Source of the DNA: Bacteroidia bacterium
Lineage (GTDB): Bacteria; Bacteroidota; Bacteroidia; Flavobacteriales; Flavobacteriaceae
Direction: 5' to 3'
DNA: 64,000 nucleotides
Assembly: GCA_030427985.1 (NCBI GenBank)
Contig: JAUIBH010000011.1
Span: 1-64,000, forward strand
Part shown: positions 9,442 to 18,777 of the stretch, piece by piece
Layout: each line of letters opens with the position of its first letter
How positions within the stretch are numbered: position 1 is the stretch's first letter
Made by a program: the position numbers and the translations under genes
Notes under the pieces: model-generated
Told to the model about the DNA's origin: nothing
The model's database searches: none
The model's input: the letters and a program-made list of their open reading frames with translations, nothing else

Positions 9442-12400
9442 TATGTTGTCTCTTCTAAAACTTTTGAAGTTTCTTCTTCAGATTCTTCATGTTCTATTTG
9501 CCCGTTATGGCTGTTTCCACTTTCCTCAAGCATCTGTTGTTCTTCATGCTGTTCCCTAATGGCGCGTTCCACCTCTTCATGGGATACTTTTTCGCCAGTC
9601 CACAATGTTTTGGACCAAACTTTAACGTTATTCCCAAAAGAAAGGAAGAGCGGTAACATCAAAAGGGTGAGAACCGTGGCAAATGCAATTCCATAAGCAA
9701 TGGAAATGGCCATGGGCTTTAAAAATTGTGCTTGTCTGCTTTTTTCCAATAAGAGAGGCGCCAAGCCCGCTATGGTTGTAATGGATGTTAAAAATATGGC
9801 TCTAAATCGGGATTTTCCGGCTTCGTAGAGTGCTTCGTCAAACTTTAGCCCATTCCTTAAATTAATATTGAATTTTCCAATCAAAACCAGACCGTCATTA
9901 ACCATAATACCAATCAAGGCTATGATACCCAACATAGAAAGAATGTTGATGGGAAATCCATGAATCCAATGTCCCCAGGCCACTGCCGTTAAACTGAACG
10001 GCACCAAAAGTATCAGCAACAATGGTTGGCTAAAACTTCTAAAGGTGAATGCTATGGTGATGAAAATAAGAAATAGCACCGTTAACCCTACAAACCGAAG
10101 TGAGTTTATAAACTTGTTCGCCTCCCTATTCTGACCTTCATAGGAAGGGGTAATGGTAGGATATTTTGATAAAATATCGGGCATCACCTCTGTACGAATC
10201 CAACTCATGGCATCGGTACCACTGGTGGTATCGGGGTCAGTTAAATCTGCGGACACCTGTATCTCACGTTGTCCGTCCAAGTGATTAATGGCCACATCGC
10301 CCCTTTCAATGGAATAGGTCGCGATTTCCTTTAATGGAATTCGCTCTCCGTTGGGAGCCATGATCCGCATCTCATCCAAATCTGTGATAGAGGAACGGTT
10401 CGCACGATCATACCGTACCCAAACCCTGATTTCATCTTGTCCGCGTTGAAAACGCTGCGCCTGCGCCCCAAAGAAACCGGCCCTTACCTGGTTCATCACA
10501 GAACGGAGGTCCAAGCCCAACAAATAGGCATTTTCTTTTAATTGCAAGCGTATTTCCTTGATTCCAGCTGGATCATTGTCCGTAACGTCCTTTAAATTGC
10601 CATTATTGAGCATGGCATTTTTTAATTCTTCCTTGGCAGCTTTTAGCTCCGTAATATTATTTCCAAGTAACGATACAGATACGGGCGATCCTCCAAAATT
10701 CCCTCCAGAACCATAGATTAAACTTTCCACACCTACCACGGGGCCCACCAATTCCCTGAGCCGTGTCGTTACCATATCTGCCCTAATTTCATCGGGGCGC
10801 TCTTCACCGGGCAACAAATTGATCTCCAATGTGGCCGCCGATGATCCAGGCCCCACATTTTTAATCATGTTTTCAAAAAGTTCTTTATCGGTCTCTTGTA
10901 AATACTTGTCCGTAAGTTCTTGGTTAACGATATGTGCCTTCTCTTGAATGAGACTGATGATGGAATCGGTAACTTTTTCGTTGGTACCATTGGGCATTAG
11001 TAATTCAATGGAAATTTGATCACTGGCAATCCTTGGAAAAAACGATGTTCTAATGACACCACCACTAATAGACCCCAATGTCAATACCAACGCCATAAAA
11101 AAGAGGGCGAATGTTAAAAATTTGTATTCCAACGCAAATTTGAGTGCCGGACTGTACAAATTATCACGCATCCAAGTCATAAATCTATCCCCCATTTTAT
11201 TGATTATCCGCAGTTTAGCAAAAACCTTGGCTATTCCAGTTTTGGGCCCTTCTTTCTGGGGGTGAAGTGCCTTGGAGTGGGCCAAGTGGGCTGGGAGAAT
11301 AATCAAAGCTTCTACTAGTGAAACCACCAAAGTCAAAATTACAATCACAGAAACCTCACCGAAAAACTCCCCAATACGACCATCTAAAAACAGGATGACC
11401 GAAAACGCCAATACGGTAGTAATAATTGCTGAAATAATGGGTGGAATCACCTCCATGGTTCCATCTATGGCCGCTTTTACCGGAGACTTCCCTTTTTCAT
11501 AATGCTGATAGATGTTCTCCGCTATAACAATCCCATCATCCACCAAAATACCAATGACGATGATCATCCCAAAAAGGGACAGCACGTTTATGGTAACGTT
11601 GAACAAGGGTGCAAACACGAACATTCCCAAAAAAGCAATGGGCAATCCGAATGCAACCCAAAACGCCAAGCGCGTATTTAAAAAGAGGGAAAGGAAAATA
11701 AGTACCAAAATCATTCCCACAATGGCATTTTCTGTGAGCAATTGGGTACGTTGGGTCAATATTTTGGAGCGATCATCAATGATTTCCAATTGTACATTGG
11801 CATGTTCGGCATTGAAATCTTCCATGTATTCCTTGATTTTTTCGGCGGAGCCGATCAAATCTTCGGTGTTGGTACTGGTAACGGTAATGTTCACCGCCAA
11901 ATTTTCATTGAAATAGGACGCATTGGGCGTTTCAGAGAAACGATCCCGAATTATGGCCACATCCTTTAAACGAACGGTACGACCAGCAGCATCAGCCCGG
12001 ACCACTATATTGGAAAGTTCATCTCCGTAATAGGAACGGTTTTTAGCCCTGATCAGGTATTCTTCCGTAACCGTTTTAATATTACCTCCCGTTACTAAAA
12101 TATTGGCATTGGCCACGGCTTGTGCCACTTCGGTAAAAGACAGGTCATAGGCCAAAAGGCTGTTTTCATCAACAGCAATTTCAATTTCTTCATCAGGATA
12201 GCCTGAGGGTGCAATTTGCGAGATTCCATCAATGGCCCTGAGGTCATTCTCAATTTGACGTCCAATTTGTTTTAAAGTGGCCAACGGAACGCCTTCCCCA
12301 TTTATCGCAAAACTAATGGTTGGCCGAACCGGTTCTTGCTTGGAGACAATCAATGGTTCCATTCCCGTAGGGAACGTTGGGACTCGATCCACCGCATTCT

Positions 12401-12728
12401 TGACTTCCAATAGCATGAAATCAATATCTCGTCCTTTTTCAATCTCAACATTGATAGAGCCGCTATTTTCCCTGGAAGTGGACGTAACCCGTTCCACACC
12501 TTGCAATCCTTTTAGGTTATCCTCAATCTTTAAAGTGATCCCTTCCTCTATCTCCTGGGGTGATGCTCCTGGATAGGTGATGTTGATCATGATGTTCCTA
12601 GACTCCGATAGTGGGAAAAAGGAGGATTTTAGGGTTAGGGCACCCACAACACCAAAAACCAAAAATGCTACAACGATAACATTTACAGCCACATGGTATT
12701 TAATAAAATAAGAGATTACCTTTCTCAC
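9441..12728 (-). CDS. RND family efflux pump inner-membrane subunit (AcrB-like)
   Basis: A 1095-residue inner-membrane proton-driven transporter. It shows the family pattern: one N-terminal membrane helix (YHVAVNVIVVAFLVFGVVGA), a periplasmic porter loop, helices 2-6 starting near residue 340 with the conserved acidic stretch GILVDDGIVIAENI on helix 4, a second periplasmic loop, and helices 8-12 with GIMVNDGLVLIGKFN. The first half has the paired aspartates used for proton relay. Translation starts with GTG inside the adaptor stop (GTGA, 4-base overlap). The long charged C-terminal tail (EQHEEQQMLEES onward, rich in E) is an extension beyond the last helix. Substrate unknown; divergence from AcrB suggests the broad HAE1-like group. 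Confidence 0.94.
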   Translation of the reverse strand: MRKVISYFIKYHVAVNVIVVAFLVFGVVGALTLKSSFFPLSESRNIMINITYPGASPQEIEEGITLKIEDNLKGLQGVERVTSTSRENSGSINVEIEKGRDIDFMLLEVKNAVDRVPTFPTGMEPLIVSKQEPVRPTISFAINGEGVPLATLKQIGRQIENDLRAIDGISQIAPSGYPDEEIEIAVDENSLLAYDLSFTEVAQAVANANILVTGGNIKTVTEEYLIRAKNRSYYGDELSNIVVRADAAGRTVRLKDVAIIRDRFSETPNASYFNENLAVNITVTSTNTEDLIGSAEKIKEYMEDFNAEHANVQLEIIDDRSKILTQRTQLLTENAIVGMILVLIFLSLFLNTRLAFWVAFGLPIAFLGMFVFAPLFNVTINVLSLFGMIIVIGILVDDGIVIAENIYQHYEKGKSPVKAAIDGTMEVIPPIISAIITTVLAFSVILFLDGRIGEFFGEVSVIVILTLVVSLVEALIILPAHLAHSKALHPQKEGPKTGIAKVFAKLRIINKMGDRFMTWMRDNLYSPALKFALEYKFLTFALFFMALVLTLGSISGGVIRTSFFPRIASDQISIELLMPNGTNEKVTDSIISLIQEKAHIVNQELTDKYLQETDKELFENMIKNVGPGSSAATLEINLLPGEERPDEIRADMVTTRLRELVGPVVGVESLIYGSGGNFGGSPVSVSLLGNNITELKAAKEELKNAMLNNGNLKDVTDNDPAGIKEIRLQLKENAYLLGLDLRSVMNQVRAGFFGAQAQRFQRGQDEIRVWVRYDRANRSSITDLDEMRIMAPNGERIPLKEIATYSIERGDVAINHLDGQREIQVSADLTDPDTTSGTDAMSWIRTEVMPDILSKYPTITPSYEGQNREANKFINSLRFVGLTVLFLIFITIAFTFRSFSQPLLLILLVPFSLTAVAWGHWIHGFPINILSMLGIIALIGIMVNDGLVLIGKFNINLRNGLKFDEALYEAGKSRFRAIFLTSITTIAGLAPLLLEKSRQAQFLKPMAISIAYGIAFATVLTLLMLPLFLSFGNNVKVWSKTLWTGEKVSHEEVERAIREQHEEQQMLEESGNSHNGQIEHEESEEETSKVLEETT

Positions 12729-13861
12729 AATTGCGCGCTTTTGGATTCCTTCTCATCAAACACTTTTACCAACATTCCGGCATAAGCGCCAGATATTGGT
12801 TTTGCCACAATGACTTCGCCATTGGGAACATTCTTAAGCACTACTCTTTTATCTGTAAAATAAACTGGGTTAACGTCAATGATGTCCAAAATGGAATCCC
12901 GTACCACGAAGATTTGGTCGTTATCCAACAATAGGGAACGGTTTATCTCAATGGCATCGGTTTCCTCTTTAGCTTCTAGATTGGCCTCCAAATATTGGCC
13001 TTCTTTAAGATTGTCGCCACTTACCTCGATAAACACGGTTATGGTCTGTGAGTTTTGGTCGACCCGGCCATTCACCCGAATTACTTCCCCTGTATAGGTT
13101 TGGGTTTTATCCAAATTAGAAAGTTCTACTTTTCTTCCGACTCGTAGATAGTCACCATAAGTTTTTCCTACGGAAACTTCCAATTCATATACTCCAGTAT
13201 TGATGAACTCCCCCAATTTTTGGCCGGAACGGATCAATGTACCCTCGGTGACCAACGCTTCGGTTAAAACACCATGGAACGGAGCTGTTATGGTATATTT
13301 TACCAACCGCTGCTCCATATTCTTAACGTTGTAATAATTGGAAATAACCCCTCTTCCCGTAATGAAGAACTTTTCTTTTTCGGTGGACATTTGGGGTAGT
13401 TCTGGCGTAGTCTTCGTGAGGTCAAAACCATTCAAATATTCTTGCCATTTGGGATAGATCTCTGGATAGTCCAACCGAAGATCAGGCATAATGGAGGTAA
13501 GCAAATTGTATAGACTACTTTTGGCCGATTGCACACTGGCATAGTATTCATTGGCATCAATGCGGATCAAGGTTTGCCCCGCACTGTATTCTTGCCCTGT
13601 TCTGAACAATTTACTGCCTTGCTGAAAAACGCCCTGTACTTCTGAGTAAAGTTCCACCCTTTTCTTGGCTCTTAGATTACCATTGGCGGGCACCATAATG
13701 GGAACGGTAGTATTTTGTACGGTGTCTACAAAAACGGTCTTGACCACTTTTTGTGATTCTGGCCGTGCCGTATCCTTGCTATTGGCTATAAGTCCTGCAA
13801 AATATAAGGAACCAAATATGATTATGCCGCCTACAACGGCAGAGATGATCAGCTTGCGCAT
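12725..13861 (-). CDS. Periplasmic adaptor subunit of the RND efflux system (HlyD/AcrA family)
   Basis: A 378-residue membrane-fusion protein. It begins with an N-terminal membrane anchor (LIISAVVGGIIIFGSLYFAGLIA), followed by a barrel-sandwich hybrid domain (VPANGNLRAKKRVELYSEVQG), a helical hairpin, the second lipoyl half (ITAPFHGVLTEALVTEGTLI) and a beta-barrel domain. It links the inner-membrane pump to TolC. It is the first gene of the operon (adaptor, pump, TolC, CPXCG), with overlaps at both following junctions. A promoter-like box lies just upstream at 13886-13893. The anchor is a transmembrane helix rather than a lipobox. Confidence 0.93.
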   Translation of the reverse strand: MRKLIISAVVGGIIIFGSLYFAGLIANSKDTARPESQKVVKTVFVDTVQNTTVPIMVPANGNLRAKKRVELYSEVQGVFQQGSKLFRTGQEYSAGQTLIRIDANEYYASVQSAKSSLYNLLTSIMPDLRLDYPEIYPKWQEYLNGFDLTKTTPELPQMSTEKEKFFITGRGVISNYYNVKNMEQRLVKYTITAPFHGVLTEALVTEGTLIRSGQKLGEFINTGVYELEVSVGKTYGDYLRVGRKVELSNLDKTQTYTGEVIRVNGRVDQNSQTITVFIEVSGDNLKEGQYLEANLEAKEETDAIEINRSLLLDNDQIFVVRDSILDIIDVNPVYFTDKRVVLKNVPNGEVIVAKPISGAYAGMLVKVFDEKESKSAQL

Positions 13862-13885
13862 GCGTGAATTTTGAATTAGTCGCTA

Positions 13886-13893
13886 CAAAACTA
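13886..13893 (-). promoter_or_regulatory. Possible promoter -7 box of the efflux operon
   Basis: The minus strand reads TAGTTTTG, matching the Bacteroidota -7 consensus TAnnTTTG, 25 bases ahead of the adaptor ATG. No good TTTG -33 element was found at 19-21 bases, so this call rests on the -7 box alone. Confidence 0.4.
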
Positions 13894-13940
13894 TTCCCTA
13901 GACGGTTCTTGGATGGTTAAATATTTCATAATTGTTGCCA

Positions 13941-13969
13941 AAAAAAAGGGGATACACGCCTGTATCCCC
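13941..13969 (-). terminator. Rho-independent terminator after the LRR gene
   Basis: A perfect 9-bp stem, GGGGATACA (13948-13956) and TGTATCCCC (13961-13969), with loop CGCC. On the minus strand it is followed by seven T. It lies 28 bases after the LRR stop and separates that gene from the efflux operon. Confidence 0.88.
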
Positions 13970-13997
13970 AAACCAAACAAACTAAAGTATTAACTAA

Positions 13998-14885
13998 CTA
14001 CTCGTTTTCGTCTTCATCTTCAAATTTTGTATCGGCCATACGCGTGCGTTCAAAGTGAATTTCATTGAACCGTGGCTCAAGGGACTTATCATCAGAATCG
14101 AATACCAAAAACTGATTGGCGTTCATGGTCTTAAGCCCTGTATATGAATCAAATCTATTATTCTGAATCTGTAGAATTTGTAAACTTGCCAATTGTCCGA
14201 ATTCGGCAGGAATCTCTCCACCCAATTGGTTATTGGCCAAAACCAATTCCTTAAGTTGGGCCAAATTTCCTATTTCTTGGGGAATGCTTCCCTCCAAACT
14301 GTTTTCAAAGAGTCCCAGCGTTTCCAATTTTGTGAGGTTGCCTATGGCACTCGGTATAATCCCCTTTAAATTGTTGCTGGACAGGTTCAGTTCCTTCAAG
14401 TTTTTTAGACTTCCCAAAGATTCTGGAATGGGACCGCTCAAAAAATTATTGAACATGGATAGAACCTCCAATTCCTCAAGTTGGCCAACCCCTTCGGGTA
14501 TGGCACCTTTAATTCGGTTCATCTCCAACCGAAGCTCCTTTAAATTTTCAAGCTCAACAATATCTTTTGGCAAAACTCCTGTAATACTGTTGAACGCCAA
14601 GTTTAAATGGGTCAGATATTTTAACTTTCCAATACTTTCTGGTAAAATACCTTCCAAATTGTTCATGAACAATTTAACGCCCACTACATGTCCATCTTTA
14701 ACCTCTACGCCTTTCCAGGTATTAACTGGTGCTTCCAAATCCCAAGTGGTTTTCCATTGGCTCCCATTGGTACTGTTGTACAAATCAATAAGAGCACTTT
14801 TTTCCTTCTGGGAAACTTCCGCATTGGCAGCGACTTGACTTAGGGGGGACATCAAGAATATGAAAAAAACGGCCAATCGAATCAT
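13998..14885 (-). CDS. Secreted leucine-rich repeat protein
   Basis: A 295-residue protein with a signal peptide (MIRLAVFFIFLMSPLSQVAANA) and a short N-terminal cap containing NGSQWKTTW. From about residue 75 there are seven to eight 23-24-residue leucine-rich repeats of the plant-like type with a Gx(I/L)P element, for example LKELNLSSNNLKGIIPSAIG and LEVLSMFNNFLSGPIPESLG. The C-terminal tail is acidic (KFEDEDENE). LRR solenoids bind proteins or glycans, so a cell-surface or periplasmic binding role is likely, but the ligand is unknown. No lipobox, membrane anchor or T9SS sorting domain is visible. It is a single-gene transcript with its own terminator. Confidence 0.85.
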   Translation of the reverse strand: MIRLAVFFIFLMSPLSQVAANAEVSQKEKSALIDLYNSTNGSQWKTTWDLEAPVNTWKGVEVKDGHVVGVKLFMNNLEGILPESIGKLKYLTHLNLAFNSITGVLPKDIVELENLKELRLEMNRIKGAIPEGVGQLEELEVLSMFNNFLSGPIPESLGSLKNLKELNLSSNNLKGIIPSAIGNLTKLETLGLFENSLEGSIPQEIGNLAQLKELVLANNQLGGEIPAEFGQLASLQILQIQNNRFDSYTGLKTMNANQFLVFDSDDKSLEPRFNEIHFERTRMADTKFEDEDENE

Positions 14886-14945
14886 TGAATACTTATTTAT
14901 ATCACAGAATTTACCTACAAATTACGAAGAATACGTAAATACTTA

Positions 14946-14953
14946 CAAATATA
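14946..14953 (-). promoter_or_regulatory. Possible promoter -7 box of the LRR gene
   Basis: The minus strand reads TATATTTG (TAnnTTTG), 60 bases ahead of the LRR ATG. The -33 element is not obvious. Confidence 0.35.
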
Positions 14954-15021
14954 ATCGGCAAAAACGTAGTAAAATGTTGTGAACTAAAGTAAAAGTGTGG
15001 TCTAAAAGGTTCTATTTGGTC

Positions 15022-16935
15022 CTAATCCAGCAGCTCCAATTCGTGGGAAAGTTTCTCCCAATCTTCCATTAGGGATTCCAAGTCATCCTTTTTCTTCTGA
15101 TACTCATCAAAAAAGTTGGGTTTGGCGATGGTTTTATCGTAATCCATGAGCAGCTCATGGTCAATGTTCCCAATCTCTTTTTCCAGCTGCGAAATCTTCT
15201 TTTCTACCCCGCTGAGCTTGTTTTTCAAGGATTTTTGCTTTTTCTGGGTATGGTAATCGTTTTCTTTCTCTTCTACCTGAACCTTTTCTTCAATCTTCTT
15301 CTCGCCTTTCTCTATTTTTCTGAAATCCTCGGCCTTGCGCTGTTCCAGATAAAAATCGATATCGCCCAGATACTCTTTGATGCTGCCGTTCTTGAATTCG
15401 TACACTCTATCCGTTAGCCCTTGTAGGAAATCGCGATCGTGGGAAACCAGAATCAAGGTCCCCTCAAAATTTTGAAGGGCTTGTTTCAACACATTCTTGG
15501 ATTTGATGTCCAAGTGGTTGGTAGGCTCATCCATAATCAGGACATTGAAGGGCTGTAACAACATTTTGGCCAATGCCAGTCGGTTTCGTTCCCCACCAGA
15601 AAGCACTTTTACATATTTTTCCACCTCATCGCCACGAAAAAGGAAAGAACCCAAAATATCCCTTACTTTGCTCCGGTTGCCTTCGTTGGCAGCATCGGTC
15701 ATGGTATCGAGAATGGTTTTTTCCCCATCTAGATATTCGGCTTGGTTCTGAGCAAAGTAGCCTAACTGCACGTTATGGCCGATTTTCACATCACCCGTGT
15801 GGTCCAATTCACCCACAATGATTTTGGCCAATGTAGTTTTTCCCTGCCCATTTTGACCTACAAAAGCGGTTTTACTGCCCCGTTCAACCAGTAAATCAAT
15901 ATCCCTTAGCACTTCATTTTTACCGTAGCTCTTGGAAAGATTTTCCAGCTCTACCACGACCTTTCCAGGATTCACGGAGACTGGAAAACGAAGGTTCATG
16001 ACACTGTTATCATCTTCGTCCACTTCAATGCGCTCCATTTTGTCCAACTTCTTGATGAGTGATTGGGCCATGCTGGCCTTGCTGGACTTGGCTCGGAACT
16101 TTTCAATAAGCCTTTCGGTTTGTGCAATCTGTTTTTCTTGGTTTTTTTGGGCACTGAGTTGTTGCTCTTTGATTTCTTTTCGCAATTCCAAAAATTTGGA
16201 ATACGGTTTTGGGTAGTCATAGATGCGACCCAAGGAAATTTCAATGGTACGGTTGGTGACGTTGTCCAAAAACATTTTATCGTGGGAAACGATCACTACC
16301 GCTCCGGCATAACTTTTCAGGAATTGCTCCAGCCAGATAATGGACTCAATATCCAAGTGGTTGGTGGGCTCATCCAGCAGTAACACATCGTTGTTCTGGA
16401 GCAACAATTTGGCCAATTCAATCCGCATGCGCCATCCACCGGAAAAGGTGTCCGTCAACTTGTTGAAATCTTCTCGTTTAAAACCCAATCCCAACAGCAC
16501 TTTTTCAGTATCACCTTGATAATTGTAGCCGCCCAAAATTTCATAATGGTGGGTCACGTCATTCAAATCCACCATCAGTTGATGGTACGAATCGCTTTCA
16601 TAATCGGTGCGTTCCGCCAAGGCGGTGTTGATTTCCTCCAGCTTGGCCTCTAAAGCTTTGATTTCAGCGAAAGCTTGGTAGGATTCTTCCAAAACGGTTC
16701 GGCCTTGTTCAAAATCAATGTCCTGCTTTAAAAATCCAATCTTTACCTCTTTTTCAGTGGCAATGGTACCCTCATCCGGAGCCATTTCCTTGGCCAATAA
16801 TTTGAGAAGCGTAGACTTTCCCGCTCCATTTTTCCCAATAAGACCTACCCGATCCCCTCCGTTTAAACGAAACGCGATTTCCTCAAAAAGATATTCGCCC
16901 CCAAAGGCTACTGAAAGATTATGAATATTTAGCAT
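15022..16935 (-). CDS. ABC-F family ATP-binding protein
   Basis: A 637-residue soluble protein with two ABC ATPase domains and no membrane segment. The first has Walker A GKNGAGKST near residue 35, signature SGGWRMRIELA and Walker B VLLLDEPTNHLD; the second has GQNGQGKTT, LSGGERNRLALA and LIMDEPTNHLD. Between them lies a charged linker (about 240-300, LRKEIKEQQLSAQKNQEKQ), the P-site tRNA interaction motif of the family, and the C-terminus is a coiled coil (about 540-637). The layout is closest to the Uup/YheS/ABCF3-like group, which acts on the ribosome during stalled or difficult elongation. Not an antibiotic-resistance subtype as far as I can tell. It diverges from the DUF983 gene. Confidence 0.93.
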   Translation of the reverse strand: MLNIHNLSVAFGGEYLFEEIAFRLNGGDRVGLIGKNGAGKSTLLKLLAKEMAPDEGTIATEKEVKIGFLKQDIDFEQGRTVLEESYQAFAEIKALEAKLEEINTALAERTDYESDSYHQLMVDLNDVTHHYEILGGYNYQGDTEKVLLGLGFKREDFNKLTDTFSGGWRMRIELAKLLLQNNDVLLLDEPTNHLDIESIIWLEQFLKSYAGAVVIVSHDKMFLDNVTNRTIEISLGRIYDYPKPYSKFLELRKEIKEQQLSAQKNQEKQIAQTERLIEKFRAKSSKASMAQSLIKKLDKMERIEVDEDDNSVMNLRFPVSVNPGKVVVELENLSKSYGKNEVLRDIDLLVERGSKTAFVGQNGQGKTTLAKIIVGELDHTGDVKIGHNVQLGYFAQNQAEYLDGEKTILDTMTDAANEGNRSKVRDILGSFLFRGDEVEKYVKVLSGGERNRLALAKMLLQPFNVLIMDEPTNHLDIKSKNVLKQALQNFEGTLILVSHDRDFLQGLTDRVYEFKNGSIKEYLGDIDFYLEQRKAEDFRKIEKGEKKIEEKVQVEEKENDYHTQKKQKSLKNKLSGVEKKISQLEKEIGNIDHELLMDYDKTIAKPNFFDEYQKKKDDLESLMEDWEKLSHELELLD

Positions 16936-16976
16936 TTAATGTGACTTGAATTACATAGCAAAACTCGGCGAATCCG

Positions 16977-16984
16977 TATTTTTG
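16977..16984 (+). promoter_or_regulatory. Promoter -7 box of the DUF983 gene
   Basis: TATTTTTG matches TAnnTTTG and ends 17 bases before the ATG at 17002. A TTG at 16946-16948 is too far upstream to be a good -33 element. Confidence 0.45.
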
Positions 16985-17001
16985 CATCAAAATCGCTGCA
17001 A

Positions 17002-17412
17002 ATGTTAAAAAAAGGAACCAAACTGTACAGTATTTTAACAGGAAGTTGTCCCAAATGCCATGAGGAGAGCATGTATGAAAACACCAATCCTTATGCGCTT
17101 TCGCAAATCTTTAAAATGCACGAACGTTGTTCGCACTGCGGCACCAAGTACAAGATTGAGCCTTCATTTTTCTACGGTTCCATGTATGTGAGTTATGGCG
17201 TTGGGATTGCTTTTGCTGTGGCCGCCTTTGTAATTTCATTTTTGTTCTTGGGAGCGTCATTAACAACTACATTTATCGCCATTGTGGGCACAATGGTTGT
17301 GTTTATGCCTGTCATTATACGACTGTCCCGAAATATTTGGATCAATTTCTTCATCAAATATGACCCTACCGCGGCCAAGAGCAAAGCTGTTTTGGAACAT
17401 GAAATGAAATGA
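17002..17412 (+). CDS. DUF983 family membrane protein
   Basis: A 136-residue protein with an N-terminal zinc-ribbon-like region, CPKC at about 16-19 and CSHC at about 43-46, followed by two membrane helices (about 62-87 and 90-110). This is the typical layout of DUF983. Relatives in proteobacteria occur near cytochrome oxidase genes, but none is nearby here and no function can be assigned. It is a single plus-strand gene between minus-strand neighbours. Confidence 0.85.
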   Translation: MLKKGTKLYSILTGSCPKCHEESMYENTNPYALSQIFKMHERCSHCGTKYKIEPSFFYGSMYVSYGVGIAFAVAAFVISFLFLGASLTTTFIAIVGTMVVFMPVIIRLSRNIWINFFIKYDPTAAKSKAVLEHEMK

Positions 17413-17499
17413 TTCTTTTTCCATCAAAAACTTAACTCCCAACATCTGACTACCTCAGGCAAGTCTTTTCCTTCGGAAAAACTCGAACTGACGATTAGG

Positions 17500-18555
17500 T
17501 CAATTGGAATAATATTTTTTGGTGAATCGTTGGATGTTGATTTCAAGGTCTAGCGTATCATTACGCTCGATATGATTGAACAACTGTGCAGAAGCGTAGG
17601 GGGCAATAAGCACACCGCGCGACCCAAATCCGTTCAATACATACAGGTTTTGGTGTTCTGGATGCTGCCCAACCAAAGGTCGCCTATCCACAACGGTGGG
17701 GCGTATACCGGCCACATGGTCCACGACCTCAAAATCACATTTTAAAAAGGTTTTTAGTTTATCCAAAAGTTCCTTTTTGGACTCCTCGGTAGGTTCGTTG
17801 GTCTTGTCTTTCCATTTGTAGGTGGCACCAATTCGGTATAGATCATTCCCCAGTGGAATACTGAAAACAGAAGATTTTATGACGTTGCTCTCCTTAAAAT
17901 CTGGCGCTTTAATGGTTAAAAGTTCGCCTTTGGTCCCGTTTAGGGGCAGATAGTTGAAAAACGGGTTGTTTTTAAGCCCATACCCGCATGAAAACACTAT
18001 TTGCTTGGCTTGGGTCGATTTGTAGGAAATATGTCCCTCCTGATGCTCAAAGCAAGAGAAATCAAAAGATTCTCGCTCCAAAAGTCCTTTTTTCTGTAAA
18101 TAATCCGAATAGGATTCCACCAAAGTGGCCGTGTCTATCCTTCCCGTGTACTTTACTTCACCAAAACCAAAAGGAGCATCAATATTGGGGTTTTTATTTT
18201 GAACGATGGTTGTGGACAGAAAGTGGTCCAAGCCGGGCTTATCGGAAGCTTCAAACCAGGCATTTTGCTCTTCGATAGAAGCAAACCTGCGAAGTACTGG
18301 GACTTTATAGTCCAAGGTCTTCCCTAATTTTTGTTCCAAATGGGCATAGAAGGGTTGGGCTAGTTCCATTTGCTCCTTGGCCTTCCAAGCCATGGTAAAA
18401 CGTTTTAAAATTACCGGGTTGTACAGTCCCCCGGCCACCTGCGAAGCTTGCTGTGAACTATCCGTAACCACTTTAAAGGATCTGCCTTCTTTTTCCAGAA
18501 CCTCACAGAAGGAGATTCCGGCCAAACCCAAGCCTACAACCAAGTAATCGTACAT
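17500..18555 (-). CDS. FAD-dependent oxidoreductase (DAO family)
   Basis: A 351-residue flavoprotein. The N-terminus carries the Rossmann FAD motif in YLVVGLGLAGISF (GxGxxG). The C-terminal part has GIRPTVVDRRPLVGQHPEH and LNGFGSRGVLIAPYAS, typical of D-amino-acid/glycine oxidase-like DAO proteins and of the oxidoreductase half of MnmC. No methyltransferase domain is present. The substrate is unknown; an amino acid or a modified tRNA base are the family possibilities. The start lies only 4 bases after a promoter-like box (18560-18567), so the transcript could be nearly leaderless. Confidence 0.85.
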   Translation of the reverse strand: MYDYLVVGLGLAGISFCEVLEKEGRSFKVVTDSSQQASQVAGGLYNPVILKRFTMAWKAKEQMELAQPFYAHLEQKLGKTLDYKVPVLRRFASIEEQNAWFEASDKPGLDHFLSTTIVQNKNPNIDAPFGFGEVKYTGRIDTATLVESYSDYLQKKGLLERESFDFSCFEHQEGHISYKSTQAKQIVFSCGYGLKNNPFFNYLPLNGTKGELLTIKAPDFKESNVIKSSVFSIPLGNDLYRIGATYKWKDKTNEPTEESKKELLDKLKTFLKCDFEVVDHVAGIRPTVVDRRPLVGQHPEHQNLYVLNGFGSRGVLIAPYASAQLFNHIERNDTLDLEINIQRFTKKYYSN

Positions 18556-18559
18556 GGTG

Positions 18560-18567
18560 CAAAAGTA
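18560..18567 (-). promoter_or_regulatory. Promoter -7 box of the FAD oxidoreductase gene
   Basis: The minus strand reads TACTTTTG (TAnnTTTG), ending 4 bases before the start codon at 18555. The -33 position carries TATG rather than TTTG. Predicted transcription would begin at or next to the ATG. Confidence 0.45.
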
Positions 18568-18777
18568 GGCATCTTGAATAGATGTTGCATATAGTGTGTT
18601 GGTCTATTTACGGGTTGACACGAATTACACCAATTGTCACGAATGTTGGGTGGTTGGGTTGAAGGTGATGGGTTATGGGTGAAAGGTGTAGGTGTGGGTT
18701 ACTTATTGATAGGTTGCCCCGTTCCTTTTTTTGATGCTTAAATGTGCTAGGAAAAAGGGATGGCACGTATCGGTCTC

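Noticed and set aside
14080-14680. Repetitive DNA pattern in the LRR gene as a tandem repeat or CRISPR-like array
   Set aside because: The periodicity of about 70 bases comes from protein repeats in frame; there are no identical repeats with unique spacers.
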